DNA from: Mycolicibacterium sp. YH-1
GTDB lineage: Bacteria > Actinomycetota > Actinomycetes > Mycobacteriales > Mycobacteriaceae
Assembly: GCF_022557175.1 (NCBI RefSeq)
Contig: NZ_CP092915.1
Location: 496,001-560,000 of the forward strand
DNA: 64,000 nt
Direction: 5' to 3'
The notes below the pieces were generated by a model, which saw nothing but the letters and a program-made list of their open reading frames with translations, was not told the DNA's origin and ran no database searches. Of this stretch, positions 54,479 to 63,175 are shown one piece after another (the first letter of the stretch is position 1; each line of letters starts with the position of its first letter). The position numbers were made by a program, and so were the translations under genes.

Positions 54479-54973
54479 ATGTCAACGAGCCCGTACGTCA
54501 TCGCCACCACCGCGGCTGCGGTGTCGACCGCCGCCGTCGGCGGTCTCTTCTACGCGTTCTCCACCTTCGTCATGAAGGGACTGGACCGCACCGAACCAGT
54601 TGAGGCGATCACCGCCATGCGGGGCATGAATGCCGAAGCCCAGGCGAATGCACCGTTCCTGATGCTCTTCGTGGGATCGGCCCTGCTGGCACTCGGCGTC
54701 GGCATTGCTGCAGCGCTTCGCCTGTCGACACCCGGCGCGCCCTACGTGTTGGCCGGCGCCGCACTGGGCCTGGTGGCGTTCGTCGTCACCATGGCGTTCA
54801 ACGTCCCGCTGAACAACCGGCTCGACGCTGTCGACCCGGCCGTCCTGTCTACGGCTGAGGCAGTACGCCAGTGGCGTGACTATCTGGTGCCGTGGACGGC
54901 GTGGAACCACGTTCGGACGGTTGCGCCACTGGTGGGCTCGGCTCTGATACTGGTCGGCTTGGCGCAGCGCTGA
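54479..54973 (+). CDS. DUF1772 membrane protein
   Basis: A 164-residue protein with about four transmembrane helices. The DUF1772 pattern is visible: GGLFYAFSTFVMKGLDRTEP near the N-terminus, FNVPLNNRLDAV and WTAWNHVRTVAPLVGSALI near the end. Some family members are anthrone oxygenases, so a small oxygenase role is possible. ATG 54479 is chosen because earlier in-frame starts fall in or near the start of the divergent AraC gene. Its last 125 bases overlap the 3' end of the convergent MFS gene. Confidence 0.8.
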   Translation: MSTSPYVIATTAAAVSTAAVGGLFYAFSTFVMKGLDRTEPVEAITAMRGMNAEAQANAPFLMLFVGSALLALGVGIAAALRLSTPGAPYVLAGAALGLVAFVVTMAFNVPLNNRLDAVDPAVLSTAEAVRQWRDYLVPWTAWNHVRTVAPLVGSALILVGLAQR

Positions 54974-56504
54974 ATCGGTTGCCGCGGAACGTGAATGCGA
55001 CCACGACCGCTGCCACCAGGGTGAGCAGGCCCGCGATGATCGCCGTCGGCGCGATACCGGAGTCGAAGGCCACCTTCGCCGAGTCCAGCAGCTTGTCGGC
55101 CACCGCGGGCGGCAACTGCTGGGCCACTGCCGTCGCGCCGCCGATGCTCTCCGCCGCGTCGGCGGTTTGTCCGGCGGACAGGCCTTGTGGCACTTGGACA
55201 TTGGCGCGGTAGAACGCCGTGAAGATCGTGCCCAGGATGGCGGTGCCGACCACCGCGCCCAGTTCGTAGGCGGTCTCCGACACCGCTGAGGCCGCGCCGG
55301 CCTTGGCCGGTGGCACCGATGACACGATGGTGTCGTTGGTGATCGTCTGTGAGATGCCGACGCCGACCTCCAGCACGATGAACGACGCCACCACGGCGGC
55401 CACCGTCAGGTCGTGGCGGAACAGCAGGATCATGCCGAAGCCGAGCGAGACCAGCACCAGACCCGTGACGACCAGGGCGTGCGGGGCGAACCACCTGACC
55501 AGTCGCACCACCCCGATGCCCGCCACCATCGACAGGACCGCGCCGGGCAGCGTCACCAGACCGGCCGCCAGGGGACTCAGCCCCAGCACGAGCTGGAGAT
55601 GTTGGGACACGAAGAAGATGAACCCTATGAGCCCCACGATCGACAGGAAGTTCGCCAGGATCGACGACGCGAACGGGGCGTAGCCGAAGAGCTTGATGTC
55701 GATCATCGGTGTGGCGCTTTGATTCTGGCGCCGCACGAACAGCAGGGCGGAGACGACCGTCACGACCAGTGCGCCGCCGACCATCCAGGACAGGCCGTCG
55801 TGGGCGCCGGACTTGATGGCCCAGACCAGCGGAAGCATCGTCGTCAGCGACAACACGACGCTCGTCGGATCGAGTGGCCCGGGGTTGGGGTCACGCGACT
55901 CGGGCACCAGCCGCGGTGCGAATATCAACAGCGGCAGCAGGATCGGCACCGCGACAAGGAACACCGCACCCCAGTGGAAGTGCTCGAGCAGCACCCCACC
56001 CACGATCGGGCCCAGCGCGGACCCGGCGGTGAAGAACGATGCCCAGATCGCGATCGCGAGCCGGCGCGAGGACGCGTCCTCGAAGATGTTGCGGATCAAC
56101 GACAGCGTCGACGGCATCAGCATGGCGCCGAAGAAGCCGAGCACGGCGCGTGCCAGGACGAGGTAGCCCGCACTGGGTGCGAATGCCGCCGCCGCCGACA
56201 CCGCCGCGAAACCGGTCGCGCCGATCATCAGCATGCGACGCCGTCCGATCCGGTCGCCGAGGCTGCCCATCGCCACCAGAAGCGTGGCGAGCACCAGCGA
56301 GTACACGTCGACGATCCACAACTGGGTGGTGGCCGCCGGGCGGAACTCCTGGGCGATGCTGGGTAGAGCGAACGCCAGGATGGTGTTGTCGACGGCGATC
56401 AGCAGTACCGGCAGCAATAGGACGGCCAGAGCCGCCCACGCCTTGCGCGGGGTCGTGATGGACTGCTGGCTCGACGCCTCGTTGGCGTCATGCCGGATGG
56501 ACAT
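54849..56504 (-). CDS. MFS multidrug exporter, DHA2 (14-helix) family
   Basis: A 551-residue proton antiporter with about 14 helices. Signatures: LLIAVDNTILAFALPSIAQEF in helix 1, LVAMGSLGDRIGRRRMLMIG between helices 2 and 3, and GSALGPIVGGVLLEHFHWGAVF (motif C) in helix 5. It resembles EmrB/QacA-type pumps. The C-terminal tail (about 35 residues, P, S and T-rich) is encoded entirely in the overlap with the DUF1772 gene. The TetR gene lies 56 bases upstream on the same strand with an operator before it. Confidence 0.9.
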   Translation of the reverse strand: MSIRHDANEASSQQSITTPRKAWAALAVLLLPVLLIAVDNTILAFALPSIAQEFRPAATTQLWIVDVYSLVLATLLVAMGSLGDRIGRRRMLMIGATGFAAVSAAAAFAPSAGYLVLARAVLGFFGAMLMPSTLSLIRNIFEDASSRRLAIAIWASFFTAGSALGPIVGGVLLEHFHWGAVFLVAVPILLPLLIFAPRLVPESRDPNPGPLDPTSVVLSLTTMLPLVWAIKSGAHDGLSWMVGGALVVTVVSALLFVRRQNQSATPMIDIKLFGYAPFASSILANFLSIVGLIGFIFFVSQHLQLVLGLSPLAAGLVTLPGAVLSMVAGIGVVRLVRWFAPHALVVTGLVLVSLGFGMILLFRHDLTVAAVVASFIVLEVGVGISQTITNDTIVSSVPPAKAGAASAVSETAYELGAVVGTAILGTIFTAFYRANVQVPQGLSAGQTADAAESIGGATAVAQQLPPAVADKLLDSAKVAFDSGIAPTAIIAGLLTLVAAVVVAFTFRGNRFSAAPSRPVSEPSPPVAQPSERGSTPSTAPDSHATGVLPQP

Positions 56505-56560
56505 TGTCACTCCTGTAGAACGGAAAAGCGGAAGGTTGCGGACGGGCGGACGGCCGCGTC

Positions 56561-57139
56561 TCAGCTCGAGTTCGGGTTGATCGTGCCCTCGACCAGGCTC
56601 GCCATGATGGCGTCGACGATCTGCACGCGCGGCGCACTGTTGAGCTGCACGGCCTCGTAGCCCGCGTTCAGCAGCGCCCAGAAGACCAGCCGCGGCCAGT
56701 CGGGCGGTCCGGCCGTCCCTCGGCTCGACGCGCGGTTGAGCACCTCGGTGATGAGTTCGTCGCCGCCGTCGAGTTCGGCCGCGAGTTCCCGGTCGGCCAT
56801 GATCGTGGGCTCGCCGCTGTAGACGAAGCGCACGATCGGGCCGAGATCGAGTTGGCACTCGACCACGCGGCGCAGTGCCTCCACCGGTGGTCCGCAGTCG
56901 GGTTCGGCGCGCTCGATGGCCGCGTTGCTCAGCGCGTGGACGTGAAGTGCGAGCGCGCGCAGTAGGTCGGTGCGCTCGGGGAAGTAGCGGTGCAGGGTGC
57001 TGCGTCCCACCTCGGCCGCGGCCGCGATGTCACCGAGTGACGTGGTGGGGTCGTCGGCGAGCAGGGTCATCGCCGCATCGAGAATTGCCCGACGCGTGCG
57101 AGCGCGCGAGCCACCTTCGATCGATTGCGGAGCTGTCAT
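56561..57139 (-). CDS. TetR-family transcriptional regulator
   Basis: A 192-residue repressor. The N-terminal helix-turn-helix reads RARTRRAILDAAMTLL, then TSLGDIAAAAEVGRSTLHRYFPERTDLL; the C-terminal ligand domain is helical and variable. It precedes the MFS exporter on the same strand and is preceded by a perfect palindrome (57170-57187), so it most likely represses itself and the pump, and lets go when a toxic compound binds. Confidence 0.88.
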   Translation of the reverse strand: MTAPQSIEGGSRARTRRAILDAAMTLLADDPTTSLGDIAAAAEVGRSTLHRYFPERTDLLRALALHVHALSNAAIERAEPDCGPPVEALRRVVECQLDLGPIVRFVYSGEPTIMADRELAAELDGGDELITEVLNRASSRGTAGPPDWPRLVFWALLNAGYEAVQLNSAPRVQIVDAIMASLVEGTINPNSS

Positions 57140-57169
57140 GAGGCTTAATGTAGCACATCATGACCAAAG

Positions 57170-57187
57170 TGGGACATCGGTGTCCCA
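57170..57187. promoter_or_regulatory. Palindromic operator upstream of the TetR gene
   Basis: TGGGACA (57170-57176) and TGTCCCA (57181-57187) with four bases between, about 31-48 bases before the TetR start and directly beside the end of the RDD gene. The arrangement is standard for TetR autoregulation. Confidence 0.65.
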
Positions 57188-58069
57188 TTATTCGGGTGGC
57201 GCGAAACCCGGGGTCTGTGGTGGAGCGACGGGAACGGGTGCGTACGCCGCCGGCGCAGGCGCGTACGCCGGTGGTGGAGCCGGTGCGTAGCCGGGTGGGA
57301 ACTGGGGCGGCGGCGCGGCCGGACGCAACCTGATGAGCTCGCGGCGGTGGCGCTCGGCCAGCACCGCGGCGAGCACCAACTGCGGCGGCGTGCCGGGCGG
57401 CGGTGGCGGCGAGATCTGCGCGACGACGTCGGCGGTGATCCGGTACGCCATCTGGTCGCGGAACTCGGGCTGCAATTGGGTGGCCCTGGAGAGGAACTGA
57501 CGCGCGCGCTCGGCTTGCGCCGCACCGAGCCCGGAGAGTTGCAGCGAGGCCGCCCACCACGCCAGCTGCGGCGGCATGATCGGCGGCGGGCTGAGCTTGG
57601 GCGCGCGCTCGCTGATCACCATGGTGCCCGCGAAGATGTCGCCGATGCGCTTGCCCCTGGCCGACAACAGGCTGCAGATCACCGCCGGACCACCGGTGAA
57701 CATCCAGAGTTCGATGAAGCCGGCGAGGGCGCGAAACAACGCCTGCCGGAACCGTTCCGGTCCACCGTCGTCGGAGACGACGCGCAGGCCCATCGCCATC
57801 TTGCCGAGCGACCTTCCGCGCGTGGTGATCTCGAAGATGATCGGGTAACCGACGACGGCGAGCACCGTGAAGATGATCAGCACCGCCGCGGAGAACGCCG
57901 AGTCGAGGTCTCGCAGCGTGGCCGCCCACAGCGCCACCCCGATCACGTAGCCGACGAAGATGACGGTCAGGTCGATGAACGCAGAGAGGGCGCGCACCGG
58001 CAACTGGGCGATCTGCACGTCCAACACCACGGCGTCGCCGGTCACCATCGGCTCGGGTTGGGCCACCAT
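57188..58069 (-). CDS. RDD-family membrane protein
   Basis: A 293-residue protein. The RDD domain occupies about residues 25-155 with three helices and the family motif around RALSAFIDLTVIF and TTRGRSLGKMAMGLRVVSDDG. The C-terminal 60 residues are proline/alanine/tyrosine-rich (YAPAPPPAYAPAPAAYAP). ATG 58069 starts at MVAQPEP. A gene of this type (Rv3695 in M. tuberculosis, from memory) heads the MoxR-associated block there too. It is divergent from the SpoIIM-like gene with only 28 bases between the chosen starts. Confidence 0.85.
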   Translation of the reverse strand: MVAQPEPMVTGDAVVLDVQIAQLPVRALSAFIDLTVIFVGYVIGVALWAATLRDLDSAFSAAVLIIFTVLAVVGYPIIFEITTRGRSLGKMAMGLRVVSDDGGPERFRQALFRALAGFIELWMFTGGPAVICSLLSARGKRIGDIFAGTMVISERAPKLSPPPIMPPQLAWWAASLQLSGLGAAQAERARQFLSRATQLQPEFRDQMAYRITADVVAQISPPPPPGTPPQLVLAAVLAERHRRELIRLRPAAPPPQFPPGYAPAPPPAYAPAPAAYAPVPVAPPQTPGFAPPE

Positions 58070-58097
58070 GACAGCAACGCTACTAGGATTCCCAAGT

Positions 58098-59090
58098 GTG
58101 GATGTCGACGCGTTCGTGCTGGCACACCGCGCGTCGTGGGACCGCCTCGAAGAGCTGGTGAAGCGGCGCCGCAAGCTGACCGGTGCCGAGGTGGACGAAC
58201 TCGTCGACCTGTACCAGCGGGTGTCTACCCATCTGTCGATGGTGCGGTCGGCGTCGGCGGACTCGGTCATCGTCGGTCGCCTGTCAGGCCTAGTCGCGCG
58301 CGCCCGTGCCGCGGTGACCGGCGCGCATGCGCCGCTGTGGAGCGAGTTCGTTCGCTTCTGGCTGGTGTCCTTCCCTGTGGTCGCCTACCGGTCGTGGCGG
58401 TGGTGGCTGGGATCGGCGGTCGCCTTCTTCGTGGTCGCCATCGTGATGGGCGCCTGGGTGGCGGGCAACCCCGAGGTGCAGTCGATGATCGGAACACCCG
58501 CCGACATCGAGCAACTGGTCAACCACGACTTCGCCTCGTACTACAGCGAGAACCCGGCCGGGTCGTTCGCGCTGCGGGTGTGGGTGAACAACGCGTGGGT
58601 GGCGGCCCAGTGCATCGGCTTCGCGATTCTGCTCGGAATCCCGATCCCCTACATCCTTTTCCAGAACGCCGCGAACGTCGCCGTCTCCGGTGGCCTGATG
58701 TTCAACGCGGGCAAGGGTGATGTCTTCCTCGGCCTGCTCGCGCCGCACGGTCTGATCGAACTCACCGCGGTGTTCCTGGCGGCCGCCGCGGGGATGCGCC
58801 TCGGGTGGTCGGTGATCTCGCCCGGTGACCGGCCACGCAGCCAGGTCCTCGCCGAACAGGGGCGCGCCGTCGTGTCGGTCGCCGTGGGTCTGGTTGCGGT
58901 GCTGCTGATCGCCGGCCTGATCGAGGCACTCGTGACACCGTCATCGCTGCCGACGTTCGCCCGGATCGCCATCGGTGTGGCCGCCGAGGTCGCGTTTCTC
59001 GGCTACGTGGTGCACTTCGGGCGCAAGGCCGCCCGGGCGGGGGAGACCGGTGACATCGAGGACGCCCCCGACGTCGTCCCGACGGGATGA
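58098..59090 (+). CDS. Stage II sporulation protein M-like (DUF95) membrane protein
   Basis: A 330-residue membrane protein of the SpoIIM/DUF95 family. It begins VDVDAFVLAHRASWDRLEELV, a typical opening, and has helices around 95-120, 170-195 (VNNAWVAAQCIGFAILLGIPIPY), and AGMRLGWSVISPGDR. Such proteins often pair with RDD, DUF58 and MoxR genes, as here. GTG 58098 is preferred because it begins at the conserved sequence after AGGA; ATG 58068 is in frame and would overlap the start of the divergent RDD gene. No sporulation role is expected in a mycobacterium. Confidence 0.85.
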   Translation: MDVDAFVLAHRASWDRLEELVKRRRKLTGAEVDELVDLYQRVSTHLSMVRSASADSVIVGRLSGLVARARAAVTGAHAPLWSEFVRFWLVSFPVVAYRSWRWWLGSAVAFFVVAIVMGAWVAGNPEVQSMIGTPADIEQLVNHDFASYYSENPAGSFALRVWVNNAWVAAQCIGFAILLGIPIPYILFQNAANVAVSGGLMFNAGKGDVFLGLLAPHGLIELTAVFLAAAAGMRLGWSVISPGDRPRSQVLAEQGRAVVSVAVGLVAVLLIAGLIEALVTPSSLPTFARIAIGVAAEVAFLGYVVHFGRKAARAGETGDIEDAPDVVPTG

Positions 59091-59091
59091 G

Positions 59092-60414
59092 TCACAGCCT
59101 GCCGGTGGCCTTCAGCGACAGATAGCGGTCCGCGAGGGCAGGCGCCAGATCCTCGGGTTGGGCATCGACGACGTCGACGCCGTGGCGGCGCAGCCTCGTC
59201 GCGATGGACATGCGGTCATTGCGGGCACGCTCGGCGGACGCCGCGTCGTACACCTGCGCGGCATCGGCGCGGCCCGCGGCCAGCGTGTCCACCCGGGGGT
59301 CGGCCACCGCGGCGAGCATCACCTGATGCTTGGCGGCCAGTTGCGGTAGCACCGCCAGCAGCCCCTCGTCGAGTGCCGACGCGTTGAGGTCGGTGAGCAG
59401 CACGACGAGTGCGCGCCGCCGGAAGCGCCGCAGGACGGTGGCCACCGTTGCGGCCGCATCGGATTCGACGAGTGCGGGCTGCAGCGGTGCCATCGCATCG
59501 ACGAGATGGGCCAACACCTCGGTGCGCGACGCGTTGTAGACGCCTGCCCGGGGCACGCGGTCGTGCGCGATGAAGTCGACGTGGTCTCCGGCCCGGGAGG
59601 CCAGTGCCGCCAACAGGAGTGCGGCGTCCATCGACCAGTCCAGACGCGGCCATCCGCTGGGGTCACCCGCCGTGGGATCGACGCCGACCCGGCCAGCCGA
59701 CGTGCGCCCCGTGTCGAGCACGATGACAATGCGACGGTCGCGTTCGGGCCGCCAGGTCCGCACCACGACATCGGATCGTCGTGCCGTTGCCCGCCAGTCG
59801 ATCGAGCGCACGTCGTCACCCACCACGTATTCGCGCAGCGAGTCGAATTCGGTGCCCTGCCCGCGGATCAACACCGGCACCATGCCGTCGAGTTCACGCA
59901 GGCGGGCCAGCCTCGACGGCAGATGCTTGCGCGACAGGAACGGGGGAAGGATCCGGATCCGCCACGGCACGGGTTGCGATCTCTGTCTGCCCGCCAGCCC
60001 CAGAGGGCCGATCGAGCGTGCGGTGACCGCTGCGGACACCTGATCTCCGCGGCGGTTGGGCCGCAATGTCGTGACGACCCGAAGGCTTTGCCCCGCAGCG
60101 ATATCGACGGCGTGTGTGCGGGGTTCGGCCCGCGCCGACGGCGGCCACGCGTCGCGGACCACACCGCGGAACCGGCGACCTCCGTCGTTCTCGATCACCA
60201 GTACCGCGTCGATGGTCTCGCCGAGCCGGGCCGAGGTGTCGCCGCTCCGGCGCAGGCTCAGCTTGCGGGTGTTCGCGGCCAACGCGACATCGGCCAGCAC
60301 CGCCAGCACCAGCAGGGCGAACAGCGCGGCGAAAGCGGCTGCAGGCCATGGTGCGAACCCGATCGGCAGGACACAGATCAGGGCGACCAGGCCGGTGCGG
60401 CCGGTGAGGATCAC
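59092..60414 (-). CDS. DUF58 (VWA-like) protein of the MoxR block
   Basis: A 440-residue protein with two N-terminal membrane helices (about 6-47), then a DUF58 domain with DSLREYVVGDDVRSIDWRATARR, the family hallmark, and a VWA-like part with the metal-site segment IVIVLDTGRTSAG. DUF58 proteins work with MoxR ATPases, probably in folding or activating a membrane or envelope partner. GTG 60414 overlaps the MoxR stop by one base. Its stop is one base from the SpoIIM-like gene stop. Confidence 0.88.
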   Translation of the reverse strand: MILTGRTGLVALICVLPIGFAPWPAAAFAALFALLVLAVLADVALAANTRKLSLRRSGDTSARLGETIDAVLVIENDGGRRFRGVVRDAWPPSARAEPRTHAVDIAAGQSLRVVTTLRPNRRGDQVSAAVTARSIGPLGLAGRQRSQPVPWRIRILPPFLSRKHLPSRLARLRELDGMVPVLIRGQGTEFDSLREYVVGDDVRSIDWRATARRSDVVVRTWRPERDRRIVIVLDTGRTSAGRVGVDPTAGDPSGWPRLDWSMDAALLLAALASRAGDHVDFIAHDRVPRAGVYNASRTEVLAHLVDAMAPLQPALVESDAAATVATVLRRFRRRALVVLLTDLNASALDEGLLAVLPQLAAKHQVMLAAVADPRVDTLAAGRADAAQVYDAASAERARNDRMSIATRLRRHGVDVVDAQPEDLAPALADRYLSLKATGRL

Positions 60415-61382
60415 TAGCGCGGTACCGGGACCGCGGCCAGGATCCCGTCCAGCACACCGTCGGGTGTTGCGCCCTCGAGCTCGGCCTCGGGCCGAAGGGC
60501 CACGCGGTGCCGAAGGGTCGGACGGGCCATGGCCTTGACGTCGTCCGGGGTGACGTAGTTGCGTCCCGACAGCCAGGCCCAGGACCGCGATGTCGACAAC
60601 AGCGCGGTCGCACCGCGCGGGGACACCCCGAGCTGCAGCGATGGCGAATGCCTTGTCGCCCCGACGATGTCGACGATGTAGCCGAGCACCTCATCGCCGA
60701 CCAGCACCTGGCGCACGGCCTCGCGCCCGGCGGCCAGTTCGTCGGGTCCCGCGACGGGGCGAATCGCCGACAGGTCGCGCGGGTCGAAACCCTGGGCGTG
60801 CCTCGACAGGATTGCCACCTCCTGATCGCGCGGCGGCAGCGGCACATTGAGCTTGAGCAGGAAGCGGTCGAGCTGGGCCTCGGGCAACTGGTAGGTGCCC
60901 TCGTACTCGATGGGGTTCTGGGTGGCGGCGACGATGAAGGGGTCGGGCAGCGGCCGGGCCTCGCCGTCGACGCTGACCTGCCGTTCCTCCATGGCCTCCA
61001 GCAGGGCGGCCTGGGTCTTCGGCGGCGTCCGGTTGATCTCGTCGGCGAGCAGCAGGTTGGTGAACACCGGGCCGGAGCGGAACTCGAACTCCGCGGTGCG
61101 CGCGTCGTAGATCAGGGACCCGGTGATGTCTCCCGGCATCAGGTCGGGCGTGAACTGGACCCGCTTGAAGTCCAGCTGCAACGCCGCCGACAGGGTGCGC
61201 ACCAGCAGCGTCTTGGCGACGCCGGGCACCCCCTCGAGCAGGACGTGGCCGCGGCACAACAGGGCGATCACCAGTCCGCTGACCACTGCGTCCTGGCCGA
61301 CGACGGCCTTGGCGATCTCCGTCCGCAAGGCCAGCAGTGCATTTCGGGCAGCGTCGGCGCTCACGGTGGTTGGCTGTGTCAC
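60414..61382 (-). CDS. moxR: MoxR-family AAA+ ATPase
   Basis: A 322-residue AAA+ ATPase. Walker A is LLEGVPGVAKTLLV, Walker B LLLADEINRTPPKTQ, sensor 1 FIVAATQNPIEYEGTYQLPEAQLDRF, and the lid domain contains SPRGATALLSTSRSWAWLSGR, all standard for the MoxR proper subfamily. It is a different branch from the ATPase at 15904. GTG 61382 overlaps the DUF4350 stop by four bases. It probably remodels a partner together with the DUF58 and DUF4350/4129 proteins; the target is not known. Confidence 0.9.
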   Translation of the reverse strand: MTQPTTVSADAARNALLALRTEIAKAVVGQDAVVSGLVIALLCRGHVLLEGVPGVAKTLLVRTLSAALQLDFKRVQFTPDLMPGDITGSLIYDARTAEFEFRSGPVFTNLLLADEINRTPPKTQAALLEAMEERQVSVDGEARPLPDPFIVAATQNPIEYEGTYQLPEAQLDRFLLKLNVPLPPRDQEVAILSRHAQGFDPRDLSAIRPVAGPDELAAGREAVRQVLVGDEVLGYIVDIVGATRHSPSLQLGVSPRGATALLSTSRSWAWLSGRNYVTPDDVKAMARPTLRHRVALRPEAELEGATPDGVLDGILAAVPVPR

Positions 61383-62524
61383 GACTGAGATACCTGTCTT
61401 TCGATGTCGTCCAGTTGGCGGGCGAGGGTTACCAATTCGGCATCGGTGGCCGGAGGTGGACCGAACAGCATGTGCCCGTGGGTATTCGGATCGCCGCCGA
61501 TGCGCGCGGCGACGGCGGCGGCGACGGCAGGGGGCGCCGCGGTGGCCGCGAGGCCAAGGCGCGGCAGCATGCGGTGCAGCGCGCCCGTGCGCAGGGCATC
61601 GGCGGCGCGATCCCGTGAGCGCCGTGAGCGATACAGTCGGCCACGGCCCTCGACGGTCTCGGAGGCGCGCACCACCACCGGCAGGTCCTCGGCGACCAGT
61701 GGGCCCACCCGCCGGCCGCGCCACAGCGCGACGAGCAGCACGACCAGACACAGCTGCAGCACAATCCAGTTCACCCGGTCGGGGATGAGATCCATGATCG
61801 AGGCCGTGGCGTCGGACTCGCCCTCGATCAGTGTCGGGGTGTACCAGATGACCCGCTCGCGGCTGCCCGCCAGATTCATCGCCAGCGCGGCGTTGCCCTG
61901 TTTCGTCAGGCCGGAGTTGGTCATGAAGTCGGCGGTCCCGACCACGGTGACGGTGCGCCCGTCCTCGGCGTAGCGGACCACCGCGCCGCCATAGCAGCTC
62001 GTGACTTCGACGTCGCCGGTCGCCTCGTAGGTGGTGGCGGTCCCGAGTTGGGTCTCCCCGGCGCGGGTGGCCGCGCGCAGATCGCAGTCGGGCTCGCCGC
62101 CGAAGCTGGTCTCGTCGGCGACGCCGATCTCGGGGGCCAGGGCCTCACGGGTGCGCGATACGGGTTCGACGAGGAGTCGGTCGCCGGGGAGGTCGGCGAG
62201 ACGACGCAGTCCGTCGTCGTCGACCAGGAAGAAGGTCTCGGCGATGACGAGCAGGGTGTCCGGGCGTGCGTCGCGCTCAACGTCGGCCAGCGACCGAGCC
62301 TCGATGACATCGACGCCGCGGTCACGCAGCAGGGACACCAGGGCCAGCGCACCGTCCGGCGATGTGGCCGTGGGGTCCATGCGGCCGCCGGGTCGCGGAG
62401 CGGTCAGGTACGTGCTGAGCGTCGACACCGCGGCGATGATGACCAGGGCCAGCACCACCCACTTCGTCGTGCGCCAGGGCCCGGTCGCCTTGAGACCGGC
62501 AGGCGCGGTGGGGGTCTGCGTCAT
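61379..62524 (-). CDS. DUF4350 membrane protein
   Basis: A 381-residue protein with a helix near the N-terminus (WVVLALVIIAAVSTLSTYL), an extracellular DUF4350 domain that looks like a Rossmann or glutamine-amidotransferase-like fold (DGALALVSLLRDRGVDVIEA), and a second helix (VNWIVLQLCLVVLLVALW) followed by a cytoplasmic tail. It is a constant member of actinobacterial MoxR-DUF58 operons; the role is unknown. ATG 62524 overlaps the DUF4129 stop by four bases. Confidence 0.87.
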   Translation of the reverse strand: MTQTPTAPAGLKATGPWRTTKWVVLALVIIAAVSTLSTYLTAPRPGGRMDPTATSPDGALALVSLLRDRGVDVIEARSLADVERDARPDTLLVIAETFFLVDDDGLRRLADLPGDRLLVEPVSRTREALAPEIGVADETSFGGEPDCDLRAATRAGETQLGTATTYEATGDVEVTSCYGGAVVRYAEDGRTVTVVGTADFMTNSGLTKQGNAALAMNLAGSRERVIWYTPTLIEGESDATASIMDLIPDRVNWIVLQLCLVVLLVALWRGRRVGPLVAEDLPVVVRASETVEGRGRLYRSRRSRDRAADALRTGALHRMLPRLGLAATAAPPAVAAAVAARIGGDPNTHGHMLFGPPPATDAELVTLARQLDDIERQVSQS

Positions 62525-63174
62525 CGGATCTCGGCCCATCCGTCGGCCGCACCGGGCGTTGCCGGTGCCGTTGCGCCTGCGGCCCTGCGGGAGCGCAGGT
62601 GGTCGTCGAGGTCGGCGATGGTGCGGTAGGCGGTCTCGGTGCCGGGGCGTTCGCCGTAGGTGACGTCGTTGAAGGTGACTGCGGCACGGCGTAGTTCGGC
62701 CGCCAGGTCCGGCACGGCTGCCGCGGCGTCGCGGGCGAGTTCGGTGGCGGTGCGCCCCGGGACCGGATCGAGTATCGCGGTCTCCTCCAGGTGGCGGGCG
62801 ACGGCGCGCAGGCGGTGGCGGATGGCTGCGGCCCAGTCGCCCTGCGCCGCGTACTGCTCAGCGGTGGCGCGATGCTCGGCCGAGGTCAGCTCGTGGGTGT
62901 CGAACAGGGCGGCACTGCGGCCCCGGTTGGTGCGCATGGTCCGCATCGCCACCCGCACGGCCACCACGGCGGCGATCACCAGGATGATCAGCAGCACGGT
63001 GATGGTGAACCAGCCGCCGGGGATCGACGCGCCCTCCACCATGATCCTGTAGAGCAGCTCGTCGATCCAGTCGAAGAATCGTTCGGTCAGCGATGCGTTG
63101 GGGTACATCGGTTTCGAGAGTTCGCGCAGGGCGGCGTCATGCGCGGCGTCCCGGTCGATGTCTACGGTCGGCAC
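62521..63174 (-). CDS. DUF4129 membrane protein
   Basis: A 217-residue protein with one membrane helix (FTITVLLIILVIAAVVAVRVA, about 57-77) and a C-terminal DUF4129 domain with AEQYAAQGDWAAAIRHRLRAVARHLEE, which also occurs in transglutaminase-like proteins. It is part of the MoxR block. GTG 63174 is one base from the stop of the preceding membrane-protein gene, so translation is coupled. Confidence 0.87.
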   Translation of the reverse strand: MPTVDIDRDAAHDAALRELSKPMYPNASLTERFFDWIDELLYRIMVEGASIPGGWFTITVLLIILVIAAVVAVRVAMRTMRTNRGRSAALFDTHELTSAEHRATAEQYAAQGDWAAAIRHRLRAVARHLEETAILDPVPGRTATELARDAAAAVPDLAAELRRAAVTFNDVTYGERPGTETAYRTIADLDDHLRSRRAAGATAPATPGAADGWAEIR

Positions 63175-63175
63175 G

